Source: Siphonodentalium dalli (taxonomy: Eukaryota; Mollusca; Scaphopoda; Gadilida; Siphonodentaliidae). From it: a stretch of DNA of 64,000 nt. The translations under genes were made by a program, and so were the position numbers. Shown here one piece after another: positions 9,677 to 19,732 of the stretch. Under the pieces are notes generated by a model, which saw only the letters and a program-made list of their open reading frames with translations, had not been told where the DNA came from and did not search any database. Location of the stretch: NCBI GenBank assembly GCA_032622095.1, contig CP136064.1:264805165-264869164 (forward strand), given 5' to 3'. Numbering within the stretch: position 1 is the first letter of the stretch; each line of letters begins with the position of its first letter.

Positions 9677-10560
9677 TATATATATATATATATATATAAA
9701 TTTGATACGAATTTGTATACTCGTCAATTTTTATAAATTGTATATATATTCGTCTCTACAATGAGTCCAAGTGTGTGGTTTAATGATGTCAAAAGTGGCG
9801 CTGCTTGAGTCCGAAATATGGACGGGAGGGTCACCAAAAACTTATAAAAATATGTTTAGTGCCAATTACCATCAAACTTATACACGTTCTTCTCAAATGA
9901 TACAATGAATAAAATATTTGCGAATATCTGTCTGTGTTCTATATATAACTTTAAGGGTACAACGAGATGGCACCAAGGCGGTCTAACAGGGGTAACTTTT
10001 TACGAGTAAGATAATGATGCGGGTTAAAATTTTCTAAAGTGACGTTGTTGGTGTCAGGGGAAGTGCTATTTTTATCACAGATTTCGACCAAATTGATATA
10101 TTATTCTTCTCCGTTATACGAGGAATATAAACGTGTGATTTAAAAACGCGAAATTTGTGCCGTTTGGGTGAGAGATGGGGGGGGGGGGTAATAACTTTGA
10201 TAAGAATTTGTTTAGTTGCCGATTACCACCAAACTTATATATAATCATCTCCATTATATAATGCATGCATGAGTCTAATAGACGTGGTTTAACTATGACT
10301 AAAATGGCGCGGTTTAATTCATGCATGAGGGGAGTTGCACCAAAGTTGATACAAATATATTTATCACTGATTCTACCAAATTTATGCACGTTTTTCTCTA
10401 ATGATATGATGAATTAAATCACATTTGGGGTCGTTTGGGTCATGGATGGCGAGGTGAGATTCACTAGCATTTATAAGATTGTTCAATTCGCCGATATCCA
10501 ACAAAGTTATATATAGTCATCTACCAGGCCATCTCCATGTCGTTCTAAGGAGTTTTTGGC
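9677..10560. repeat. 165-bp diverged tandem repeat, right part
   Basis: The sequence resumes the array interrupted at 6331, with CACCAAACTTATA, TTTAAAAACGCGAAAT and GGGGG-run landmarks. A poly-G run lies at about 10178-10187. A second copy of the 4950-5140 block lies at about 9915-10060 (a CTAACAGGGGTAACTTTTTACG-like stretch). No gene is seen. Confidence 0.7.
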
Positions 10561-11185
10561 ATTCCAATTTCACAATCTCGACATATGGTGACCGAATTAA
10601 GTCACTTGAAAAATAGTGGTCACAGTGTGCAGTCAAATATGGTTACTTCTGAGATCAAGGAAAACGCAGTCCGTAGCACATGACTTTTCAGGATCCTCCA
10701 ATATTGACATATGACAAGGGTATATCTGCCAGATACAGAGGATTTCTTTCATTTTTTAGAACAGACTCATCGCCTAACATAAACAACTCAAAATATCGCT
10801 GTGTCGGGCACATGTAGCTGCTATGCATGCATAACATCAATTCTTTTAAACTGAAAATGATTAGCCAGTATATAGCACCAGAACAGAGGAGCACATGGAC
10901 ATATCTTTAAAACATCTGTATCTTCATGAAGATATGATAAACTAGATTGATTGATTGATTGATTGATATATCTCTATGTAAAACACAATTGTCGTCTTTT
11001 ATTTTTTCGAACTAATGTGTTTATGATGTTCATGTTTCATGCTATAACGTCTGAAGCATACGCAGTTGTAAATAAATAAATACTTCTTTACTGGTGGGAC
11101 GGATTAAACGCGATAAACAAAATGATAATCGCTCCGACCTGACAATGTGAGCCACTACTTATATTCCATGTGTAAGAATCATGTT
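10561..11185. other. Unassigned intron DNA with a GATT microsatellite
   Basis: The only clear landmark is a (GATT)n run at about 10943-10966. A short frame at 10688-10894 on the minus strand has no recognisable motif and no good splice context. Confidence 0.4.
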
Positions 11186-11189
11186 TTGT

Positions 11190-11324
11190 GCTGCCATTTG
11201 GATATACAATTTATGAGAATACGTGTACCACTTTGAGAGCAAGAGTATTCTCTATTCCCACCAAATATATCCACAGAGGGTTTCCTATCACTTTAACCTG
11301 GACAACGCCGGGTAACCCTGCTAG
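11190..11324 (+). mobile_element. Helitron 3' terminus, third family
   Basis: The end reads CCTGGACAACGCCGGG, then TAACCCTG and CTAG, followed by T. This has the same architecture as the H1 family (stem with CCxGG/CCGGG arms, 8-bp spacer, CTAG) but a different sequence. The upstream boundary cannot be fixed by eye, so the start given is approximate. Confidence 0.5.
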
Positions 11325-11784
11325 TATAGAATATATGCCATATTATATACCATTTGAAAGAGGAAGCTCCAAAGCACACGGCAGTGTATCATCCACTCAT
11401 CCGGTGTAATAAACTGTGAACATGTTGTTTTTGTTGAGTTACCGGCGTGTTTTGATCTTAAGGTTCATCTGGATTGTAGTGCAAATTGTATTATTATCAA
11501 TGGGGGTGAATAACTCTATATCTTAAAGATAGAGTCCCCACCCCCCTTCAATTGAAATGAATTATAGTATTGTAATCATATTCTGTGGCACAGATTGTTA
11601 TTAAAAGCGTATATCAAGGCCCTATAAAAATAATCGGTGACTCGCGAATTAGGTGGGCCTTTAAAGATGCTTCTGATTTTAATCAAATCAGTTCAGATGT
11701 AATATGAAACAAAGAGGCCCAAGCGGCGAGTGAAATCAACCAACGTCACAGATTCTTCACATGAAGACGCAAATGGGCATCTAT

Positions 11785-12030
11785 GAGGCCCCCACCCCAC
11801 CCCCCATGGAATACGGAATACCACTTAACACAGATGGTGGAATACGGAATACCAGTTAACAGCCATATGGAATACATACAAATATATGAAAATTCCATTT
11901 TTTGGAAGGTCGGCGTACGAATACCTGTGTTTTTGGAATACCGAATACCTCCTAACAGAGGTGCCGGAATACGGCGTACCGCATAACAGGGCATGGAATA
12001 CGGCGTACGAAAAGAGGGGGTGGGGGCCTC
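11785..12030. mobile_element. MITE with GAGGCCCCCACCCC ends
   Basis: The arms GAGGCCCCCACCCC and GGGGTGGGGGCCTC bound a 246-bp element flanked by ATCTAT on both sides (11779-11784 and 12031-12036). Its interior is made of imperfect 23-30-bp repeats built on TGGAATACGGAATACC. The superfamily is uncertain. Confidence 0.75.
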
Positions 12031-12045
12031 ATCTATACTATTAGT

Positions 12046-12523
12046 TATCTTCGGCAACATCGTGGGGTACATGGAGATTTAATACCTGGATGTCGATTTT
12101 GAACCTCGAGGCGGAGCCGAGGGGTTCAAAAAGAGACATCCAGGTATTAAATCTCCATGTACCCCACGATGTTGCCGGAGATAACGATTTTGTCCCCACA
12201 ACAATAACCATGTCTCCTTAATTTAAGTGTGTTTTTCATAGGTTATCCGATTAATTCACACCAATAAGAATAATTCAGTAGCCGACCTAAGGACCCGGCG
12301 TCAGGTGACGTCAAATTCGGCGTGCGAGAGCAACGTCACGATTGGTGGAAACTGCCAGTTCAAGGGTCATTCATATACCCCCGATGTTTCACGTGCTCAT
12401 ATACCCCCGATGTTTGGCGCACGTTTTCTTATACCCCGCCGTCAAGGGTGACGGGGGACATGGTGATTTAAACGTGGCGTTGTAGCCAATCAGATTGCTA
12501 GTTACAACCGGATGTGGGGACAA
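12046..12523. mobile_element. Foldback element with CRE-like site, copy 1
   Basis: One end is a large hairpin with arms of about 48 bp (12047-12094 and 12135-12182, starting ATCTTCGGCAACATCGTGGG). The rest runs to a TGTGGGGACAA end that mirrors TTGTCCCCACA at about 12190. The element contains GGTGACGTCAAATTCGG (a TGACGTCA cAMP-response-type octamer) and repeated ATACCCCCGATGTTT motifs. An inverted, nearly identical copy lies at 37354-37834. Confidence 0.8.
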
Positions 12524-12534
12524 ACCCGGATGAA

Positions 12535-12960
12535 CCCTGAAGTAAATACCTGGGCGAAACCCTGGTGTGATTACCTGGGTGAACCCTGGTGTAAATACCT
12601 ATGTGTAAATACCCGGGATAAACTGGATCTAAATACCCGGGTTATAACCCGGGTGTCTACACCTGGGTTGGACGCGGGTATGTTGTTTCAACGACAGGTC
12701 TGTAACACTATAAACATGTCTATTCTCTATGTAAAATAACACCCTAGCTGTTTACTGATATGGTTGATAAAACGATTTCACCCCAGATAACCTGGGTGTG
12801 ACAGCGTCTTTCTAAATTATATCCATAAAAATCCTGGTAAACTAGGGTTTATGCCTATCAGATGAAGAAAACACCAGGGTAAATCTATACAAATCCCTTT
12901 TTACATGGGATTTACCTGAATGAACTGGGGTTTATCTGGGGTAAACACCCAGTTTTACCA
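12535..12960. repeat. Imperfect repeats built on ACCTGGGT/ACCCGGGT
   Basis: Many short motifs (AAATACCTGGGTGAACCCTGG, ACCCGGGTTATAACCCGGGT) in both orientations make this region strongly self-complementary. The pattern fades toward 12960. It is likely a decayed foldback or MITE cluster. No exon is seen. Confidence 0.5.
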
Positions 12961-13236
12961 TGGTGCATTTTATATGGGTTCCTTCACCCCTCATCTTAAG
13001 CACTTTAATAGAAATTTTGTTTAAAAAGCACAAAGAAACAAAAAATTATTTGACATTCTTCTTGTACTGTTTTCGTCGCTGGAATCCAGACGAGGGGTGT
13101 TTACTCCCCCCCCCCCTGGAAGCACTGTGTGTTGGTGGTTGCTACAGTGCCCCAGCAGGTGCTGTTGCCTCGTCGGTGACGGTGATGGTGAACTCCGGCT
13201 AGGTGGTAGCCAGAGTCCGGGCTGACGTGATCATGT
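12961..13236. other. Unassigned DNA with a poly-C run
   Basis: A run of ten C at about 13106-13115 is the only landmark. There is no supported gene. Confidence 0.35.
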
Positions 13237-13394
13237 GCCAGTGTATCATCTTATATATGCGAGTCCCACATAAAGAGCCTCGCATATATAAGAGAATACA
13301 CTGGCTTACATGGTATTGTTTGTTAGGCCAATGTATTCTCTTATATATGCTAGGCTCCCTGTGGAGACACGCATATAAAAGAAAATGCATTGGC
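13237..13394. mobile_element. Double-hairpin element, diverged copy
   Basis: Two 68-69-bp hairpins (13237-13305, 13327-13394) of the same family as in the TTAA MITEs are separated by 21 bp. The outer flanks read TGTGCC and GGCACAGGG. Arms here carry more substitutions than elsewhere, so this is an older copy. It is not inside a recognisable TTAA element. Confidence 0.8.
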
Positions 13395-13844
13395 ACAGGG
13401 TTTTCAAAAAAAATCAGGAAGCTCCAGCGTTATAAACTATTTTTCGCAGAATTGACGACCATGATCCGTTTGTGAGAAAATAGCGCAGTTCAAACTTCTA
13501 GCAACTCGCACTAAGGTGATATCATTGTATTTTCCGGGATTATTTTGTACCAAACATTGGGATCACCGTTAGTGGTAGAAAACACGTTTTGGTCTCAGCC
13601 TATTTTATAATACATATTGAGAAAAATATCAAACATATACTTCAGTCTGAAATGTTCCCCTTCTCTAGTTCCAAGTATATATCATGCATATTTGAATTTT
13701 CGGCCATAAATCGCGGGGAGGTGTTAGACCTCACACAGCCTTTCACCAGACATCGAAGAGCAATTCTAACTATTTGAGATTGTTTCTTCATTACGCCAGC
13801 AGACAATATAAATGAAATCAAGATGGCATAGCATTGAAACCTAC

Positions 13845-14739
13845 CCACAGTTGTTGTCGGAGCAGCCGTGGTTGGAGCAGGCGTTGTTGGAGCAGGCGTT
13901 GTAGGAGCAGCCGTTGTCGGAGCAGCCGTTGTTGGAGCAGCCGTTGTCGGAGCAGCCGTTGTCGGAGCAGGCGTTGTCGGAGCAGGCGTTGTTGGATCAG
14001 GCGTTGTTGGAGCAGCCGTTGTCGGAGCAGGCGTTGTCGGAGCAGGCGTTGTCGGAGCAGGCGTTGTCGGATCAGCCGTTGTCGGAGCAGGCGTTGTTGG
14101 AGCAGGCGTTGTTGGAGCAGGCGTTGTCGGAGCAGGCGTTGTCGGAGCCGGCGTTGTCGGAGCAGCCGTTGTCGGAGCAGGCGTTGTCGGAGCAGGCGTT
14201 GTTGGAGCAGCTGTTGTCGGAGCAGGCGTTGTTGGAGCAGTTGTTGTTGGGACAGGCGTAGTTGGAGCAGTCGTTGTTGGATCAGGCGTTGTCGGAGCAG
14301 CTGTTGTTGGAGCAGCCGTTGTCGGAGCAGGCGTTGTCGGAGCAGCCGTTGTTGGAGCAGGCGTTGTTGGAGCAGACGTTGTTGGAGCAGGCGTTGTTGA
14401 AGCAGCTGTTGTTGGGACAGGCGTAGTTGGAGCAGGCGTTGTTGGATCAGGCGTTGTCGGAGCAGCTGTTGTTGGAGTAGCCGTTGTCGGAGCAGGCGTT
14501 GTCGGAGCAGCCGTTGTTGGAGCAGGCGTTGTTGGAGCAGGCGTTGTCGGAGCCACTGGAGTAGTGGTTGTCAATGGGGTGCACGGATCCAACAACGTCC
14601 CACTAATTGACGGTCGACGTTTTCGATATTTGATCACGGTAAAGGTCACAACACGTCTATCACCCGGATTATATTGCACATTAATGTTGTTACTCAGCAA
14701 GAAATCTGCGGAACTCTGTGTTACAGTGGCATCTGTTGT
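13845..14739 (-). CDS. CBM2 C-terminal half and Thr/Pro-rich linker of the GH9 cellulase
   Basis: This 895-bp exon has an acceptor TTTTTAATCTTCAG at its upper end and a donor GTAGGT at its lower end. It enters in phase 0 and exits in phase 1. The first ~55 residues complete a family 2 carbohydrate-binding module: a TDATVTQSSADFLLSNNINV stretch, then YNPGDRRVVTFTV and a closing Cys in LLDPC. About 47 units of a five-residue repeat (APTTP, APTTA, occasionally DPTTP or VPTTA) follow, coded by a 15-bp minisatellite. This is an O-glycosylation-prone, extended spacer of the kind that separates binding and catalytic modules. The exon then ends TTTVG, and the phase fits the GH9 exon at 3465-3632. On the plus strand the same bases give long Val-Gly-Ala frames that are artefacts of the repeat. 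Confidence 0.88.
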
Positions 14740-16041
14740 CTGAAGATTAAAAAATTGGTTGATTGAAAGAACTTGTAATGTCCATAAACTTAAATCTTGA
14801 AGATATTAATAACCCCACATTTCCGTAACTCCTATGATCATAGTATTATTTCAAGTTCATGCCTGTAAGAGAAAAATCATTATCCAAAATGACACCCACT
14901 GCTTTGTAATTCAAATGTAATGCAAAAGCAATTGGGTTACATGTATTTTTCGTGAAGTAATGTTACTGGTAATCTCACATACTATGAATACTTAGGCTTC
15001 GCCTCATTATACGACCACGGGATCTCAAACTAGAAAGAACCATTATATACTCATTGGCATCCTCAACATTTATTAAATCGCATCTATTAGTTCTGTTGTT
15101 TTTTTTGTGTTGCCTCCCTTTTCATCAACCTGGGTATATCCTTCTCAGGGTCCATCAGTTGTAGTAGACTGGAAAACGAGCCACTTAGTCAGCACATTAC
15201 CATGAAAACGATACTTTTTCTTTTTAGCTGTTCATTCTTTTTTTTTATTAGCATATTGAAACTATATTTCAGAATCCTAAGTCCGATATTCGCATTTATA
15301 TAGTATACTAACTTATTCAGAGTGGTGACCTGGGCACCAAGTGCCGACTTGGACTCATATCACGACTGGGTTATAGGTCATTATTTGGTTGTACTTTTAA
15401 TCCTAAGTTAATGTATAAGATGATCCATAATAGCACATGATATCTACACATCAGTTATAATCGGTTTTAATTAAATATAGTTTATTACATATAAAGTTTG
15501 GGCTTATAACTGACTCCAAATTTTCCCAAACATGGAGTTCCATCGCTTAGCGAGTTAATGGTAACAATGAACCTCAAATCTATTATTAATTAACGGTCCT
15601 CCCATTAAAAAAGAAGTAAAACTATAGTTTTTTTTATATCAATTGAGTACGATTCGCTACACAATTGCCATTATTATAAAAAAAGAGATACATTTCATCT
15701 AAAACTTTTATATTAACAATTTCTTCACTAAATAGTCGTTACCATGTAGTTCCCCTTAATGTATCTATCGTCTCTGAAAAAGATCTCCTGTTCGGCATCC
15801 CGCACCATAGTGAAGCAATAAATACGCGCATTTTCGAGACAGTCCATTCATTTATTTCCTCGACAGACCGCTTCTCATAAATGTTACCCTACCGCGAGAC
15901 CATAGCCACTCCAAACAGCTACAGCATGCAACATCCACTTTAAGCACAAATTTTGAACCTATCACTAAATACGTTTATTAGCAGCCGAATGCCAGAGGAG
16001 AGGGGCTCTGATAAGTTCCGCAACTTGTGCTCCGATCCTCT
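14740..16041. other. Intron DNA, nothing recognised
   Basis: This lies in the 4.9-kb intron between the two CBM2 exons. I find no exon with splice sites, no clear inverted repeat and no RNA gene. T-rich runs lie near 15098 and 15238. Confidence 0.45.
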
Positions 16042-16049
16042 GTGCCCAC

Positions 16050-17269
16050 CAGGCTTGGGGCAATTTTATGAACTTTGCTAACTATCTTCAATGCTTTGGC
16101 ATTCTTGACCGATGTTTTTGCCTACTGAAAGATCCTAGTATGTTGTTGATCACTTGCTGATGGTGCTTGTGTGACTGGATTCATAGACATCTTGACGCTT
16201 TCGCTATAAAATGAAAATAATAGAGTATTTTAGTGACACACATGTATCCATCATTTAATTATTAAGGGAATAAGACGATCTCAGTAAGTCAGACACACAG
16301 CCAGGCCAATTGAAAAGGACAATGAGATAATCAACACTCTGATTGTTAATTAGAGTCATAAACTTAATTAGCCTTTGTGGCCACCAGCTTACTGGTAACA
16401 CTATGCCTACACTAGACAGTGCTAATTGGGGGATTATTGAGGCAGATATTTGTCCCCACTTTGTCATTCAGATGCAAATTAGAAGGGACAAGAAACAATG
16501 CATATACCAATACAACCATATGACTGAAGTTATATGTCAATTGAATTAAACAAAACTAATACATAGAAATGGAAACTTACCTTCAGATGTGTCACAAAAT
16601 TGGAGGTAACTTTTTTGGAACTGGATATTGTAGTTGGGCAAAGTTTGCACTTCGCTTTCATAGGACACGATGTGTCTTTCTGCAAATTAAAATGCTGCCA
16701 GATTTTTTGTAGACATGTCGATAGCATTAGCAATGGTTGGTATGAATTTCTACCATAGCATATATACCATAACAGATATCGATGGAGATAATGAAACATG
16801 ATCATAAGAGTGATATATTATAGTGATCTATTGTCAATTATTTGAAGTTTGTTTCTCATTATATTTATCAAAACAAGCCTTCTACCTCAAAGGTTAACCA
16901 ACGCTTAAGCAAACAAACAGGAGGTGTCAACAGAATTCACCATTGAGACACAGTGGATGAAAACTCAGTGTTGTGACAACATAGTGATAGCCAGTCACCA
17001 GTCTTACACTTTGAAATTTGAAGAAAAAAACATTTGAAGAAACCATTGGATGAATCATGAAAGAGAAACTTTGAGAAGAAACAAGTACCTGTGATTTTGA
17101 AGTAATTGAAATTATACCCTAATTACAATTACAATTACATCCTAACCAATTACAATTGCAATTACATGTAATTGAGAATAAACTGAATTACCAATTACAT
17201 GCAATTACTTGAAAAAATGTAATTAATTACAATCAATTACAATTACAAATTACAATTACCCCATCCCTG
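16050..17269 (-). mobile_element. Internally deleted hAT transposon with 8-bp TSD
   Basis: The ends CAGGCTTGGGGCAATT (left) and, on the minus strand, CAGGGATGGGGTAATT (right) match at 14 of 16 positions. They are flanked by identical GTGCCCAC (16042-16049 and 17270-17277). The right sub-terminal region is a run of AATTAC repeats (about 17100-17260), common in hAT ends. At 1.2 kb it is far too short for a complete transposase and retains only the N-terminal BED finger (separate entry). Confidence 0.85.
16150..16730 (-). pseudogene. BED zinc finger of a hAT transposase, intron-split and truncated
   Basis: Minus-strand translation ending at 16581 gives IWQHFNL, CKLC and NFVTHLK, followed by a perfect AAG/GTAAGT donor. 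The next candidate exon starts at 16203 after a TTTTATAG acceptor and continues RKRQDVYE in frame, so the join reads HLKRKRQDVYE. The pattern W..F, C-x2-C, H and the basic tail is that of a BED-type DNA-binding finger. A stop follows 17 residues into the second exon (16150-16152), and the dimerisation and catalytic parts are missing. The N-terminus is unclear because an A-run at about 16706-16711 probably carries an indel. It could instead be a domesticated ZBED exon, but the surrounding TIRs and TSD argue for a dead transposon. Confidence 0.65.
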
Positions 17270-17277
17270 GTGCCCAC

Positions 17278-17470
17278 ACAACTATCTGTGTCTATAATAA
17301 TATGTGTAATTTGTATATACATTTGTGGGTCATGCACAATAAATATGTTCAATCAAAAGAGTTCCCCTTGAACGTGTGCAGATAATAAGTTCTTATCTGA
17401 ACATTTCCCAACCAATTAATAGAAATCCTTCTAAACTTGTGTTCTATGTTCGTCGATCTGTCGAAATTTT
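17278..17470. other. Unassigned DNA
   Basis: No feature is seen beyond a possible R-B fragment (an ATAATAAGTTCTTATCTGAACATTT-like stretch, about 17380-17410). Confidence 0.3.
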
Positions 17471-17479
17471 CCAACCTTA

Positions 17480-17960
17480 GGGGGATGTCAGGTCGTAATT
17501 TTCCAACACCTGGAGAGGTTGGTGCCAGTCTAGATGCTATAGGATTGTGCTGCTTTCAGGTTCAGATTTCAAATATTTAGCCCACTGCGCTGAGGGGGCC
17601 TGGTTCCTCCCAGATGGCCAGTCAAAAAATTGCTAATCAATTAAAGAAAGTCGACGCCTGAATTTGCCTGGAGTTAGATCTCGATGCTAGGAATTTTGCA
17701 GTTTTCAGGTTTAGATTTCAAAATTTTCTCACATTGCGGCCGAGGGGGCCTAGTCCCTCTCCCGTGGCCAATTGAAAACTGATAATCTATTTGTTTTTTA
17801 ATTTACGTCTGAATTTGCCTGGAGTTAGATTTTTCAGTTTTCAGCTCCCTTCCCGGTGGCCTCTTAACACTGCCTTACCAATTAAAAGAACGAGGGCTGA
17901 ATTTGCCTGGAGATGCAAGGATTTTGCAGTTTTTAGGTTCAGATTTTCAAAATGGCCCAG
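17480..17960. repeat. Diverged tandem repeat (GAATTTGCCTGGAG)
   Basis: Three to four imperfect copies share GAATTTGCCTGGAGTTAGAT, TTTTGCAGTTTTCAGGTT and GAGGGGGCCTGG or a related block. Spacing shrinks from about 170 to about 70 bp because units are partly deleted. No coding signal is seen. Confidence 0.65.
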
Positions 17961-17978
17961 TGGGTTTTATTCCCTCCC

Positions 17979-18230
17979 AAGCCTTGAAATAGGGTGCCTG
18001 TCATTTGCAGAATGAGGTCCCCAGAGGGTGAATTTAGTGACGCTACCCCGCATAGCGGGCTAGCATCACTAAATTCACCCTCTGGGAACCTCATTCTGCT
18101 GAGGTGTAAGCAGAATGAGGTCCCCATATGGTGAATTTGGTGACGCTAGCCCGCTATGCGGGGTAGCATCACTAAATTCACCCTCTGGGGACCTCATTCT
18201 GCAAATGACAGGCTCACTATTTCAAGGCTT
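17979..18230. mobile_element. Second double-hairpin MITE family
   Basis: The outer TIRs (AAGCCTTGAAAT and its complement) enclose two tandem hairpins. Each arm begins GCAGAATGAGGTCCCC, runs through GGTGAATTTAGTGACGCTA and turns at CCCCGCATAGCGGGC. The two hairpins are themselves mirror images, so the whole 252 bp can fold as one long duplex or as two separate hairpins. The sequence is unrelated to the CCCTGTGCC hairpin family but has the same architecture. Confidence 0.85.
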
Positions 18231-18576
18231 GTTCCCTCATCGGTAGTAGTTATAGTCAAAGACTAATATTAATTAAAATAAATTAAAATCAAGGCATGTG
18301 AGATGCCAGTTTGGAAATTTCAAGCCAAGGTGGGGGGAGGTGCAATTGGTATATTGTTATTACACAAACTTGGGAGTTTAGCCTGGTCCAGGGGGGGGGG
18401 GGCGGAGCAGTTTGAAATTCCCAAGGTGAATACCCCCGACGAAGACCCTCTAGCCACGTCCCTGTATGTATATAACCAACAGTTGCGGAGGTATACAAAA
18501 CGGTTATATGTCAAAAATTTAACGTTAGTATTGTTTTAACTCTGTTTAATTGAAACTAATGTTTCGTCTTTCACGT
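18231..18576. other. Unassigned DNA with a poly-G run
   Basis: A run of G lies at about 18391-18400. The overlapping short frames on both strands look like chance frames and have no splice or domain support. Confidence 0.35.
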
Positions 18577-19142
18577 GAATTTAAAGTACGGTGTGGCTGA
18601 AGAGCGATATACCACTCTTTAGCACTGAGGGCTAAAGAACGATATAACGCTCTTTAGCGATGAGAGCTAAAGAGCGGTATACCGCTCTTTATAGTCGGAC
18701 ACTAAATATCGAGCAGTACGGATGATAATGTAAGACCGTTCTTTACAGGACAATGTATAGCTAAATAGCGGCATATACCGGTGTACACCACTCTTGTGTG
18801 TATGACAGGTACACCGTTCTTTGGCGTTTGTCACTAAAATAGCAGTATACCGTTCTTTAGCACCAACGCTGAAGAGCGGTATACCGTTCTTTAGCACCAA
18901 CCGTTACAGAGCGGTATACCGTTCTTTAGCGTATCAGGCCCATATAGCTAAAGAGTGGAATACCGTTCCTTTTTAGCATGTCAGGCCCATATAGCTAAAG
19001 AGCGGAATATCGCTGTTTAGCGTTTGGTACTAAAGAGCGGTATATCGCTGTTTAGCGTTTGGTACTAAAGAGCGGTATATCGCTGTTTAGCGTTTGGTAC
19101 TAAAGAGCGGTATACCGCTCTTTAGCCACGGTCTTTAAAGTA
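18577..19142. repeat. Array of dyad-symmetric CTAAAGAGCGGTATACCGCTCTTTAG units
   Basis: About a dozen copies of a palindrome built on AAAGAGCGGTATACCGCTCT are separated by short spacers. The last part (about 19015-19125) is a regular 35-bp direct repeat starting GTTTGGTACTAAAGAGCGG. The array is bounded by inverted ends (TTTAAAGTACGGTGTGGCTG versus TAGCCACGGTCTTTAAAGTA). The whole can form many small cruciforms or one long foldback. Confidence 0.85.
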
Positions 19143-19595
19143 ACATTAACGACGTCTAGCCTCATCCACCTGTTGACTGTTCTCCATTTTGGCTTGTGGC
19201 AATCACAAATGGTGGTCCATTCTATGACTCAATTTGAAGGGTCCAACATTGGTAACTAAACCAATTAAACTACTACATGCCACTACATGATATATGCATA
19301 GTTTTAGTCATTTATATTGCTTTACAGTATGTGTCAATTAAAAAAAAACGTATTTAGATGTAAACGACTTGAGTATTATTTCTTTTTAGATGAGTATAAA
19401 ACTTGTGTTTAACGGATGATGAACCACCAACCACCCCGGTCAACGTGTCTGTAATTTTAGTACCGCCCCTATTTGTATTGTTCGTCGTCAATGTTGCCAT
19501 TAGGGGATATGAGAGCTAGACTTCAGTTTCATTGGTGGGGGAAAGACCGCACAGTTAAAACATAGCTAAAATTTTATCATTCGTAATTATTTTAC
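19143..19595. other. Unassigned intron DNA
   Basis: No repeat or exon is recognised between the dyad array and the CBM2 exon. Confidence 0.4.
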
Positions 19596-19732
19596 CTGTA
19601 CATCTAGCACGTTGTCGTTACTATTAAAGCTGAGTCTGACTTTCCAGACGTTGGTCGTTACAGTGAATGATATGGTGAGCTGATACTTGAACTCGTACCT
19701 TTTTGAACGAAGCTTGCGACTAGATAGGTAAT
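19596..19732 (-). CDS. CBM2 N-terminal half exon of the GH9 cellulase
   Basis: This 137-bp exon has acceptor TCTTTTGCAG and donor GTAAAATA on the minus strand. It enters in phase 1 (completing an Asp codon) and exits in phase 0, exactly matching the exons at 25576-25672 and 13845-14739. It encodes YLSSRKLRSKRYEFKYQ followed by LTISFTVTTNVWKVRLSFNS. The alternating hydrophobic strands and the Trp of NVWKV fit the first strands of a family 2 carbohydrate-binding module, where a Gly/Asn-Trp-x-Val stretch is conserved. The module binds crystalline cellulose or chitin. The segment is unusually basic at its start. Recognition is by pattern and by the excellent fit of the following exon, so confidence is high for the gene and somewhat lower for the exact family. 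Confidence 0.82.

Noticed and set aside
13834..14743. Plus-strand frames giving Val-Val-Gly-Ala or Ser-Arg-Arg-Cys repeats
   Set aside because: They are antisense shadows of the 15-bp linker repeat. The minus frame has splice sites and continuous domain sequence on both sides.
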